The notes under the pieces are model-generated. The model had not been told where the DNA came from, searched no databases, and worked only from the letters and a program-made list of their open reading frames with translations. A program made the position numbers and the translations under genes. DNA of 14,828 nt from Reyranella sp. (GTDB lineage: Bacteria; Pseudomonadota; Alphaproteobacteria; Reyranellales; Reyranellaceae): positions 1 through 14,828 of the forward strand of contig JADHLS010000038.1 in the NCBI GenBank assembly GCA_016780605.1, in the 5' to 3' direction. Within the stretch, counting starts at the first letter, position 1. Each line of letters opens with the position of its first letter. Below are positions 1 to 6,967 of the stretch, in pieces.

Positions 1-1348
1 CGGCCCTCAGCAGCGTGGCGTTGGCCGCCGGCCGGTCGCCCGGATCGGCACCGCGATCGCGGAGCCGCGCCTGCAGCTTGCCGACGTCGACGCGATCGAG
101 CGCGACGGCGCTTTCCAGCGCCAGGGCGGCCGCCTCGCCCGCCGCCTCGCCCATCGCCATGCAGGGCGGGATCTCGCGAGACATGCGCTGCGCCGACGAG
201 GTCGCCGAATAATGCCGGCCGGCCACGATCAGCCCCTTGACCTCGCGCGGCAGCAGCGCGCGGTAGGGCGTGTAGTAGTCGCGGCCGCGCGCCACGCTGT
301 CGGCGAAGTGCCGCCGCTCGCTCACGTCTTCCTTGGTCACGACATAGAGCCCCTCGAGCAGGCGGGTCTGGCGGATGCCGAGCTGCGGCGCCACGTCGAC
401 GACGAAGCAGTCACGGAAGCCCGGCATATTCGCATGGAGATAGTCGACCAGCGCGGCAATGCGCTTGCGCCCCTCGAAGTCGGCGCGCGTCAGGTCGGCG
501 ACCTTGAGGCCGTCGTAGTTCGCCATGTGCGGGCAGTTGCACCACACGACACCGGGCAGCGGCGTCTTCAGCCACCACTTGTCCCACGACCCGCCGATGA
601 TGCGCTTGGCCTCGCGGTCGATCGCCTTGAAGGCGTCGGGCTCGTCGTACTCGAAGCGCTCGGCCTCGGCGATGTCGACGCCGCCCAGCCGGAACACGGT
701 GGTGACGATGTAGGCGCCCTCGATGAACGGCGCGCCGGCCGAGGCCGCGACGTCGAGATCGCCGGTGGCATCGACGACGATCTTGCCGAGGATGGCCTGG
801 CGGCCCTCCTTGCTCTCGCAGATGACGCCCTTGATCGCACCGTCCTCGACGATGGCGCGGCTGAACCAGCTGTGCAGGCGAAGATTGACCTTGGCCTCGG
901 CGATCATCTGGTTCGACACACGCTTGAAGCCGTCGGGATCGAAGGCGGCAGCGTAGACGATGGGCTGCGGCTTCTGGTGCGAGGTGAAGTCGAAGACGCC
1001 CCAGCGCGACCACTTGCGCCACATCGCGGCGTCGGAGCGGCGGTCGGCCTCGGGCGGCGTCACCGCGAGGCCAAGCCGTTCCAGGCGGGCGATGAGATCG
1101 GCGCAGAGGCCGCGCACGGCGATCTCCTGGCCGTTGCACATGTCGTCCAGCACCAGGACCATGCCGCCCGACGCCAGGCCGCCGAGATAGGGATAGCGCT
1201 CGAGCAGGGTGACGCTCAGCCCATTGCGCGCGCCCGCCAGCGCCGCGGCGACGCCGGCCGGGCCGCCACCCACGACCACGAGGTCGGACGAGGCCGCGAC
1301 GGGCACGCGGCCGGAAGGTTCGCTGATGAACTCGGGAGTCATGGTCAT
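1..1348 (-). CDS. FAD-dependent oxidoreductase, C-terminus cut off by the window edge
   Basis: About 449 codons are present with no stop before base 1, so the gene is partial at its 3' end. The start at 1348 follows an AAGGA ribosome site 7 bases upstream; an in-frame ATG two codons later could also serve. Residues 23-50 form a dinucleotide-binding Rossmann fold (VVVGGGPAG, with the ribose-binding acidic residue E50 in TLLER), followed by GGLASGGM. The C-terminal half has IRQTRLLEG and then AGRHYSATSSAQR...MAMGEAAGEAAALA, the second FAD-contact segment typical of the FAD_oxidored (PF12831-like) family. No signal peptide or membrane segment is seen, so it should be cytoplasmic. It is the last visible gene of a minus-strand operon, 45 bp behind an ABC permease, so it probably oxidises the imported compound or a product of it. 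The substrate is unknown. Confidence 0.9.
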   Translation of the reverse strand, partial: MTMTPEFISEPSGRVPVAASSDLVVVGGGPAGVAAALAGARNGLSVTLLERYPYLGGLASGGMVLVLDDMCNGQEIAVRGLCADLIARLERLGLAVTPPEADRRSDAAMWRKWSRWGVFDFTSHQKPQPIVYAAAFDPDGFKRVSNQMIAEAKVNLRLHSWFSRAIVEDGAIKGVICESKEGRQAILGKIVVDATGDLDVAASAGAPFIEGAYIVTTVFRLGGVDIAEAERFEYDEPDAFKAIDREAKRIIGGSWDKWWLKTPLPGVVWCNCPHMANYDGLKVADLTRADFEGRKRIAALVDYLHANMPGFRDCFVVDVAPQLGIRQTRLLEGLYVVTKEDVSERRHFADSVARGRDYYTPYRALLPREVKGLIVAGRHYSATSSAQRMSREIPPCMAMGEAAGEAAALALESAVALDRVDVGKLQARLRDRGADPGDRPAANATLLRA

Positions 1349-1393
1349 GGGCCGTTCCTTTGACAGGACGATAGATTGACGGGGCGGGGTCGA

Positions 1394-2251
1394 TCAGACG
1401 TTGTGCGTCACGTTCCAGCGAAGCAGCCGCTTCTCGGCCAGCGAGATCACGCCGAAGAACAGCGCGGAGAAGCTCGAGCCGACGACGATGGTGGCGTAGA
1501 GCAGCGGTGAATCGAAGTTGTAGGTCGACTGGATGATCAGCGCGCCGATGCCCCTGGTCGAGCCGATCCATTCGCCGACGATGGCGCCGATCACCGCCGT
1601 CGAGGCTGCGATCTTCAGCGCCGAGAACAGGTAGGGCAGCGCATTGGGCACGCGGATGCGCCAGAAGACCTCGCTGGGGGTCGCCGACAGGATGCGCATC
1701 AGCTCGAGCTGCTCGGCGCGCACGTCGCGCAGGCCGCGGGTCATGTTCACCAGGGTCGGGAAGAAGCAGATGATGGCGGCGATGGCGATCTTGGGCTCCA
1801 TGCCGTTGCCCAGCAGCAGCACCAGGATGGGCGCCTTGGCGACGACCGGGATGGTATTGACCATCACCGCGATCGGGAACAGCGCCTCCTCCATGGTCTT
1901 GCGATAGACGAAGACCGTGGCGAGGCTGATCGCCGACAGATTGCCCAGCAGGAAGCCGCACACCGCCTCGATCGCCGTCGGCAGAAGGTTGGACATCAGC
2001 ATGTCGAAGCGCGTGTACAGCACCTCCGCCACGGCGACCGGCGAGGGCGCGATGAAGGGCTTGATGTCGAAGATCTCGACGGCGCCCCACCACAGCACCA
2101 GGAAGACGACGACGGCGGCGACCGGCAGCAGCCGGCCACGCCAGGCGAGATAGCGCTTGCGGGCGGCGAAGCGCGCCTGGGCCTCGGCGTCCTCGACGAA
2201 GGCGCCGGCCATGGCCACGGATTGGGCAACAGGTTCGGCCTGGTTCGCCAT
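1394..2251 (-). CDS. ABC transporter permease (SsuC/TauC/ThiX type)
   Basis: This 285-residue protein matches the usual size of SsuC/TauC-type inner-membrane permeases. The N-terminal 40 residues are polar and cytoplasmic, the first membrane segment is about 41-61, and further hydrophobic spans lie near 88-112, 122-148, 155-170, 210-227 and 250-272. The cytoplasmic coupling (EAA) loop is visible at about 189-215 (SATPSEVFWRIRVPNALPYL) and is followed by IGAIVGEWIGSTRGIGALI, the family's C-terminal signature. The ATG shares its A with the TGA of the upstream ATPase gene (TGATG), which indicates translational coupling; a GGAG lies about 9 bases upstream. With the neighbouring ATPase and binding protein it makes a complete importer. 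The transported compound cannot be read from the permease. Confidence 0.95.
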   Translation of the reverse strand: MANQAEPVAQSVAMAGAFVEDAEAQARFAARKRYLAWRGRLLPVAAVVVFLVLWWGAVEIFDIKPFIAPSPVAVAEVLYTRFDMLMSNLLPTAIEAVCGFLLGNLSAISLATVFVYRKTMEEALFPIAVMVNTIPVVAKAPILVLLLGNGMEPKIAIAAIICFFPTLVNMTRGLRDVRAEQLELMRILSATPSEVFWRIRVPNALPYLFSALKIAASTAVIGAIVGEWIGSTRGIGALIIQSTYNFDSPLLYATIVVGSSFSALFFGVISLAEKRLLRWNVTHNV

Positions 2252-3057
2252 CAGCAGGTCTCCAGGACGCGACGCAAGTGCCCCGCCAGCGCGACGAACT
2301 CGGGCGTCTCACGCATCGCCAGCCGCCGCGGCGTCGGCAAGGTCACCGGCACCAGTTCGCGCACCCTGCCCGGCCGCGCCGCCAGCAGCAGCACGCTCTG
2401 GCCGAGGAAGGCCGCCTCATAGATCGAGTGGGTCACGAACACGATCGTCGTGCCGGTCGATTCCCAGACCTGCAGCAATTCCTCGTTCAGCCGGTCGCGC
2501 GTGATCTCGTCGAGCGCGCCGAACGGCTCATCCATCAGGAGAAGTCGCGGCCCCGACACCAGGGCGCGGGCGATCGCCACACGCTGGCGCATGCCGCCCG
2601 ACAGCTCATGGGGATAAGCCTGCTCCCAGCCGGTGAGGCCGACCAGGCCCAGCAACTCGTGCGGCGAGCGCGCGCCCGGCAGCGCCTTGCCACCACCGAC
2701 CTCGAGCGGCAGGGTCACGTTCTCCAGCACCGTGCGCCACGGCAGCAGGGCCGCGTCCTGAAAGACGAAGCCGATCTCGCGATTGAGCCGCGCCGTGGCC
2801 GGCACGTCGCCCAGCACCGACAACCGTCCGCTGGAGGGCTCGATCAGGTCAGCCATCACGCGCAGCAATGTCGACTTCCCGCAGCCTGAGGGGCCGAGCA
2901 GCGTCAGGAAGCTGCCGCGTGGGATGGTGAGATCGATGTTCTCCAGCGCCGTCACGGTGCCGCGCTCGGTCGTGAAGCGCACAGTGACGCGCTCGCACAG
3001 GACGGCGCCATTGCTGCCGGCCGCTGAAGGATCGGTGCGGGCCTGCGCTGTGGCCAT
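2251..3057 (-). CDS. ABC transporter ATP-binding protein (SsuB/TauB/ThiZ type)
   Basis: The 268-residue protein has every nucleotide-binding motif in order: Walker A GPSGCGKST at 55-63, Q-loop Q100 in VFQDAALLPW, signature LSGGMRQR at 152-159, Walker B LLLMDE at 172-177 followed by the D-loop GALDE, and the switch histidine H210 in VTHS. The length and the VFQDAALLPWRTV segment are typical of the nitrate/sulfonate/taurine/pyrimidine importer ATPases. It begins 6 bp after the binding-protein stop with a GAGGGG ribosome site just upstream, and its own stop overlaps the permease start by one base. It powers import at the inner membrane. All catalytic residues are intact. Confidence 0.96.
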   Translation of the reverse strand: MATAQARTDPSAAGSNGAVLCERVTVRFTTERGTVTALENIDLTIPRGSFLTLLGPSGCGKSTLLRVMADLIEPSSGRLSVLGDVPATARLNREIGFVFQDAALLPWRTVLENVTLPLEVGGGKALPGARSPHELLGLVGLTGWEQAYPHELSGGMRQRVAIARALVSGPRLLLMDEPFGALDEITRDRLNEELLQVWESTGTTIVFVTHSIYEAAFLGQSVLLLAARPGRVRELVPVTLPTPRRLAMRETPEFVALAGHLRRVLETC

Positions 3058-3063
3058 CGCCCC

Positions 3064-4104
3064 TCACCCCACCTTGGCGCGCTGAGCCTTGGTGGCGTCG
3101 AGGATCTTGCTGGTGATAACGTCGTCGAGCTTGGGCGGGCCGGCCGAGAACTGCTTCAGCTCGTCGTAGAGCTTGATCTGCTCCTGCCACACCGCGGGAT
3201 CGAACGCGCCCCAGCCGTTGGCGACCGTGTTGGCATTGAAGGCAAAGGTGAGCAGTGCCTTGCTGCCTTCGATCTCATCGTCGCGCTTGAGGTTGGGATA
3301 TTCCTTGACCAGGAAATCCACCGCCTTCTCGGGGTTCTTCAGGGCATATTCCCAGCCGCGCGAGGTCGCGCGCGTGAAGGCGGCCAGCATGTCGGACTTC
3401 TTCTCGATCGTGTCCTTGGTGGCGTAATAAGGCAGCGCGTAGAGCCGCACGCCGGCGTCCCACAGGCGAAGGTCGATGCGGTCAGGACCGAGCGGCTTCA
3501 AGGTCGTGGTGTTGGTGACCCAGCCGCTCACGACGTCGGTCTGGCCGGTGAGGATCGGCGTCATCTCCGAGCCGATGATGACGATCTCGACGTCCTTCTC
3601 GGCGATGTCGTGCTTCTTCATCAGCGCGTTCAGCAGGACCTTGGCCGTGGCCTGGATGCCGACCTTCTTGCCGATGAGGTCCCTGGCCGCGCGCACCGGC
3701 TTCTTGGGCAGCGAGAAGTAGGCATAGGGATGCTGCTGCAGTCCGGTGGCGAAGCAGGTCACCGGGATCTTCTGCGACGCCGCCAGCATGAGCGAGGGGC
3801 TGGACGACACCTGGCCGATCTCGTGGCGGCCGGAGGCGACGATGGCGACGCCGTCGATGCTGGGGCCGCCCGGCTGGATGGCGACGTTGAGCTTCTCTTC
3901 CTCGTAGTAGCCGAGGTGCTTGGCCGACACTTCGCCGATCTGGTTGTTGCCGGCGAGCCAGCCGAGCTGGAGGTTGACGGTCTGGGTCTTGCCCTGGGCG
4001 AAGCCGCCCGAGGGCAGCAGGCCCGCCGCGGCAAGGCCGGTGGCGGCCGCGCCCGATTTCAGCAATGAGCGGCGGCGGAACCTGGTGGAAACGGTCTGAC
4101 GCAT
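3064..4104 (-). CDS. Tat-exported ABC substrate-binding protein, NMT1/SsuA/ThiY-like
   Basis: The 346-residue periplasmic protein opens with a twin-arginine signal: R11-R12-S-L-L-K at 11-16, a hydrophobic stretch 17-31, and a likely cleavage after A36 (GFA|Q). The mature part starts with VNLQLGWLAGNNQIGE, the normal first strand of the NMT1/THI5-like fold, and later has ASGRHEIGQVSSS, QQHPYAYFSL and DLIGKKVGIQ, which resemble pyrimidine-precursor (ThiY) and related binding proteins more than sulfonate ones. That resemblance is my reading and is not proof of ligand. It is the first gene of the operon, with AGGGG about 9 bases upstream of its ATG, and is transcribed away from a LysR-type regulator, the classical arrangement for substrate-inducible control. 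Confidence 0.93.
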   Translation of the reverse strand: MRQTVSTRFRRRSLLKSGAAATGLAAAGLLPSGGFAQGKTQTVNLQLGWLAGNNQIGEVSAKHLGYYEEEKLNVAIQPGGPSIDGVAIVASGRHEIGQVSSSPSLMLAASQKIPVTCFATGLQQHPYAYFSLPKKPVRAARDLIGKKVGIQATAKVLLNALMKKHDIAEKDVEIVIIGSEMTPILTGQTDVVSGWVTNTTTLKPLGPDRIDLRLWDAGVRLYALPYYATKDTIEKKSDMLAAFTRATSRGWEYALKNPEKAVDFLVKEYPNLKRDDEIEGSKALLTFAFNANTVANGWGAFDPAVWQEQIKLYDELKQFSAGPPKLDDVITSKILDATKAQRAKVG

Positions 4105-4257
4105 GGCGACTTACCCCTGTTGTCGGAGGCCTTTTTATCGGCGGCGAGGCCCGATTCTGCCGGCAAACGCTATTGACCGTCAGTGCTCTAGAAAAGAACA
4201 TTAATTCGACCGGTGCGCTGCTATTTTGGCATCGCCGAAAAAATCGAGGTCCCGGCC
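4105..4257. promoter_or_regulatory. Divergent intergenic region, probable LysR operator and promoters
   Basis: These 153 bp separate the leftward transport operon from the rightward LysR gene, and are visibly more A/T-rich in the middle than the surrounding genes. A 9-base palindrome TGACCGTCA lies at 4174-4182, overlapping a -35-like TTGACC (4173-4178) on the plus strand. No good -10 hexamer stands 16-18 bases behind it. Leftwards, GATAAA (plus-strand TTTATC, 4134-4139) is a possible -10 about 30 bp before the binding-protein start, without a recognisable -35. LysR-type regulators usually bind dyads in exactly this position, but assigning the site is inference. Confidence 0.45.
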
Positions 4258-5220
4258 ATGCATGCCGCGGTTCTGCGCTATGTCGATCACGTCGCCCGCC
4301 ACGGCTCGATCCGCAAGGCGGCGGATGCGCTGAGCGTCGCCTCCTCGGCGGTGAACCGCCAGATCCTGCGGCTGGAAGACGAGATGGGCGTGCAGCTGTT
4401 CGAGCGCGGCCGGCGCGGCGTCCGGCCGACCGCGGCCGGCGAGCTGCTGCTGCGCCACGTGCGCGAGACCCAGAACGAGTTCAAGCGCACCAGCGCCGAG
4501 ATCGCGAGTCTCGGCGGCACGGTGAGCGGCGACGTGCGCATCATCTCGCTCGAATCGCTGCTGGTGCGCTTCCTGCCCGAGGTCGTCCAGGAGATGTCGG
4601 CGCGCCATCCCAAGCTGAGCTTCACGGTGCTCTCCGTGCATCCCAGCGAGATCGGCGAGGCGCTGCGCTCGGGCGACAACGATTTCGGCGTGCTGTTCGT
4701 CGACAACCGTCATCGCGGCGTCGACGTGATCGCCGAGTTCCCGACCGCGGTCGGCGCGTTGATGCGGCCGGATCATCCGCTGGCAGCGCGCAAGAGCTTG
4801 ACACTGACCGAATGCGTCAGCCATCCGGTGATGATGTTGCAGGACCGCTGGCTGCTCGATGCCATCATGGCGACGGAGTTCGCCGATTCCGGCGCACGCT
4901 TCGTGCCGCGCATCGTGTCCAACTCGATCGAGTTCATGCGCCAGACCATCAAGTCCGGCCTGGGCATCGGCTTCTTCACGCCGATCGGCTTCATCGACGA
5001 GATCCGGCGCGGCGAGCTCGTGCACGTGCCGTTGGCCGAGCCCGGCCTGGCCCAGAGCCGCATCGGCATCCTGGTGCCGCGCTATCGCCGCCTGTCGCCG
5101 CCGGCGCGGCTGATGATCAACCACATCAGCGAGCGGCTGCGCGCCTTCGGCGATCTCCTGGCGGCCCCGCGCCGGCCGCCCGAACGTCGTCGCTCCGCGG
5201 CGCGCGCGAACGGACGCTGA
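4258..5220 (+). CDS. LysR-family transcriptional regulator
   Basis: A 320-residue protein with an N-terminal winged helix-turn-helix at about residues 3-62 (VDHVARHGSIRKAADALSVA, then SSAVNRQILRLEDEMGVQLF and ERGRRGVRPTAAG), followed by a two-lobed effector-binding domain from about 88 to 300. I chose the ATG at 4258 because GAGGT lies 7 bases upstream and the helix-turn-helix then starts at the normal place; a longer in-frame GTG at 4213 would add 15 unrelated residues. The last 20 residues are Arg/Pro-rich and probably disordered. It is divergent from the ABC operon and one base before an amidohydrolase gene, so it likely controls both, responding to the transported compound or a metabolite. 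Confidence 0.94.
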   Translation: MHAAVLRYVDHVARHGSIRKAADALSVASSAVNRQILRLEDEMGVQLFERGRRGVRPTAAGELLLRHVRETQNEFKRTSAEIASLGGTVSGDVRIISLESLLVRFLPEVVQEMSARHPKLSFTVLSVHPSEIGEALRSGDNDFGVLFVDNRHRGVDVIAEFPTAVGALMRPDHPLAARKSLTLTECVSHPVMMLQDRWLLDAIMATEFADSGARFVPRIVSNSIEFMRQTIKSGLGIGFFTPIGFIDEIRRGELVHVPLAEPGLAQSRIGILVPRYRRLSPPARLMINHISERLRAFGDLLAAPRRPPERRRSAARANGR

Positions 5221-5221
5221 C

Positions 5222-6499
5222 ATGGCGCTGGTCCTGCAAGGCGGCGCCGTCCTGACCGCAAACGCCAACAACGATTTCCTTCCGGCCGCCGACATCCGCA
5301 TCGAGGGCACGGACATCGCCGCCATCGGCGCCGCCGGCTCCCTGGCGCAGCCGGGCGACCGCGTGATCGACGCCAGCGAGACCCTGGTCACGCCCGGCCT
5401 GATCAATGTCCACACCCATGCCGCGACGGCCTTCTTCCGCGGCTTGGCCGACGACCGGTCGCGCGCCTTCTGGGCGGGGTATGCCGTGCCCGGCCAGGAG
5501 CACTTCACGATCGACGACTACACCGGCTCGGTGCGCGCGGCCTGTGCGGAATTCCTGCTGAACGGCGTCACCTGTATCGCCGACCGCCTGGGCGACATGG
5601 ACCGCATCGCCCCGGCGATCGCCGAGACCGGCATCCGCGCCATCATCGGCCACACACTCACCGACAACCGCAAGCCCGCCGACTGGGGCACCGTCGATGC
5701 GCTGATCGAGCGCTTCGGCACCGACCCGAGGTCGCGTGTGTCGGCCGGCATCGCGCCGCATGCGCTCGACACTTGCTCGGATGCGCTGCTGATGGAGTGC
5801 GCCCGGCGCGCCGAACGATCGGGCGCCCGCGTGTTCATCCACGTGGCGCAAAGCGAGCCCGAGGTCGCGGCCGTGCGCGCCCGCGGCTACGACGGCGCCC
5901 TCGCCTGCCTCGCCAAGACTGGGCTTGCCAGTCCGATCACCGTGGCGGCGCACGCTCTCTATCTTTCCGACGCCGAGATCGAGGCCTGGCCGCGCCATGG
6001 CATCGCCATCGCCCATTGCCCGGCCAGCAACCTCAAGATCGAGGCGCGCACCATGCCGCTGTTCCGCTTGATCGGCCGGGTGCCTATCGGGCTCGGCACC
6101 GACTGGACGGTGACCAACAACAGCATGGACCTGCTGGCCGAGGCGCGGCTTGCCGCCCTGGTCGGCAAGATGATGGCCGACGATCCCGAGGTCCTGACGG
6201 TGCAGCAGATGGTGCGCATGCTGACCATCGACGGCGCCCGTGCGCTCGGCATCGACCGGGTCACCGGCAGCATTGAGCCCGGCAAGCGGGCCGATCTCGT
6301 CCTGTTCGACGCCAACCGGCTCGAGGCGACGCCCGCCCACGACATGGCGTCGAACCTGCTCTACGCCATGAGCGGCCGGCTAGCGCGGGACGTGCTGGTC
6401 GACGGCCAGCTCCTGGTGACCGGCGGCAAGCTGGTGCGCGACGACGAGACCGCCCTGGCCCGCCGCCATCGCCATACCGGCACGTCCGCAAGCCATTGA
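5222..6499 (+). CDS. Amidohydrolase family protein (COG0402 deaminase/chlorohydrolase-like)
   Basis: The 425-residue protein is the usual size for metal-dependent deaminases such as guanine, SAH/MTA deaminase and AtzA/TrzN. Visible motifs are GLINVHTHA with metal ligands H64 and H66, IAPHALDT (H180), FIHVAQSEPEV with metal ligand H207, AAHALYLS with H244, PASNLKIEA, and GTDWTVTNNSMDL with D294. The family normally reads HxxE at the third site, where Glu shuttles a proton; here it is HVAQ, so Q210 replaces it, with another Glu at 212. All other ligands are kept, so a metal is probably bound. The start lies one base after the LysR stop, suggesting co-transcription and coupled translation. It is cytoplasmic. 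It may act on a nitrogen heterocycle brought in by the divergent transporter; a hydrolase rather than a deaminase role is equally possible. Confidence 0.9.
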   Translation: MALVLQGGAVLTANANNDFLPAADIRIEGTDIAAIGAAGSLAQPGDRVIDASETLVTPGLINVHTHAATAFFRGLADDRSRAFWAGYAVPGQEHFTIDDYTGSVRAACAEFLLNGVTCIADRLGDMDRIAPAIAETGIRAIIGHTLTDNRKPADWGTVDALIERFGTDPRSRVSAGIAPHALDTCSDALLMECARRAERSGARVFIHVAQSEPEVAAVRARGYDGALACLAKTGLASPITVAAHALYLSDAEIEAWPRHGIAIAHCPASNLKIEARTMPLFRLIGRVPIGLGTDWTVTNNSMDLLAEARLAALVGKMMADDPEVLTVQQMVRMLTIDGARALGIDRVTGSIEPGKRADLVLFDANRLEATPAHDMASNLLYAMSGRLARDVLVDGQLLVTGGKLVRDDETALARRHRHTGTSASH

Positions 6500-6532
6500 T
6501 AAAGCGACCTTTTTAGGACCGGCGAACACCGC

Positions 6533-6561
6533 TTGTCCTTCTTCTCCCCCGCCTGTATACC
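6533..6561 (+). promoter_or_regulatory. Probable sigma-70-type promoter of rpmE
   Basis: TTGTCC (6533-6538) and TATACC (6556-6561) are separated by exactly 17 bases, a good match to housekeeping -35/-10 elements. Transcription would start near 6568, giving a leader of about 50 bases before the L31 start at 6620. The site lies in the otherwise gene-free 120 bp after the amidohydrolase. Confidence 0.6.
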
Positions 6562-6562
6562 C

Positions 6563-6597
6563 GCCGCCTTGTCGCGGCGGCCGGTCGGCAATCGGCC
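6563..6597 (+). promoter_or_regulatory. Structured rpmE leader: two alternative GC-rich hairpins
   Basis: GCCGCC (6563-6568) can pair with GGCGGC (6576-6581) around a 7-base loop, and GGCCG (6579-6583) can pair with CGGCC (6593-6597). The two stems share bases 6579-6581, so they are mutually exclusive. The first stem begins just before the predicted transcription start, so only the second may lie fully in RNA. L31 genes in other bacteria are reported to be autoregulated through their leader; a similar role here is inference. Confidence 0.35.
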
Positions 6598-6619
6598 CCC
6601 ATGCGCGCTGGAGATGTTC

Positions 6620-6910
6620 ATGAAAGAGAAGACCCACCCCGACTACCACAAGATCACGGTGGTGATGACCGACGGCTCGTCCTTCGAGACCAAGTCGACC
6701 TGGGGCAAGGAAGGCGCGACGATGCGCCTGGATATCGATCCCAAGACCCATCCGGCCTGGACCGGCGTGCGCCAGACCGTCGATCGCGGCGGCCGCGTGC
6801 AGCGCTTCAAGGACCGCTTCGGCATGACCGGCGGCGTCGGCGCCGGCACCAAGTCGGGCGGCGCCAAGGCCGAAGCGACGCCAGCTAAGGGCGCCGCCAA
6901 GAAGAAGTAA
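6620..6910 (+). CDS. rpmE: 50S ribosomal protein L31 (bL31)
   Basis: The 96-residue protein has the alphaproteobacterial L31 pattern: [43 protein letters not shown] and [14 protein letters not shown]. It contains no cysteine, so it is the zinc-independent form. The start at 6620 has GGAG (6610-6613) 6 bases upstream and matches the family N-terminus; an ATG at 6614 directly abuts that ribosome site and is unlikely. L31 sits on the large subunit and bridges to the small subunit. The core ends near residue 69, and the remaining 27 residues are a Gly/Ala/Lys-rich tail ending AAKKK, longer than the roughly 70-75 residues common in the family and probably disordered and RNA-contacting. It is a housekeeping gene between metabolic genes and has its own promoter. 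Confidence 0.96.
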   Translation: MKEKTHPDYHKITVVMTDGSSFETKSTWGKEGATMRLDIDPKTHPAWTGVRQTVDRGGRVQRFKDRFGMTGGVGAGTKSGGAKAEATPAKGAAKKK

Positions 6911-6915
6911 GTCCG

Positions 6916-6930
6916 GGCTTCTTCGGAGCC
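6916..6930 (+). terminator. Weak hairpin after rpmE
   Basis: GGCTTC (6916-6921) pairs with GGAGCC (6925-6930) through six pairs, one of them G-U, around a 3-base loop, starting five bases after the rpmE stop. No T-tract follows, so termination, if any, would be partial and readthrough into the next gene is likely. Confidence 0.3.
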
Positions 6931-6967
6931 TCTGTTACACTCCGTTTTCCACTTTCGGGGAGACGGT

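Noticed and set aside
51..62. Perfect palindrome CCGCGATCGCGG
   Set aside because: It lies inside coding sequence of the FAD gene and consists of common GC-rich codons; no regulatory context.
212..1363. Plus-strand open frame of 383 codons opposite the FAD oxidoreductase
   Set aside because: It is antisense to a gene with clear FAD motifs; the composition is the Arg/Ala/Gly/His-rich pattern of a shadow frame, with no recognisable domain.
411..2312. Minus-strand open frame of 633 codons spanning the permease and FAD genes
   Set aside because: It is a shifted frame across two well-supported genes and carries only Arg/Gly-rich low-complexity sequence.
4213..4257. GTG start for the LysR gene at 4213
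   Set aside because: The ATG at 4258 has a well-spaced GAGGT, and the helix-turn-helix normally begins within the first few residues.
6501..6516. TAAAG...CTTTTTA after the amidohydrolase as a terminator
   Set aside because: The stem is at most five A/T-rich pairs and too weak for intrinsic termination.
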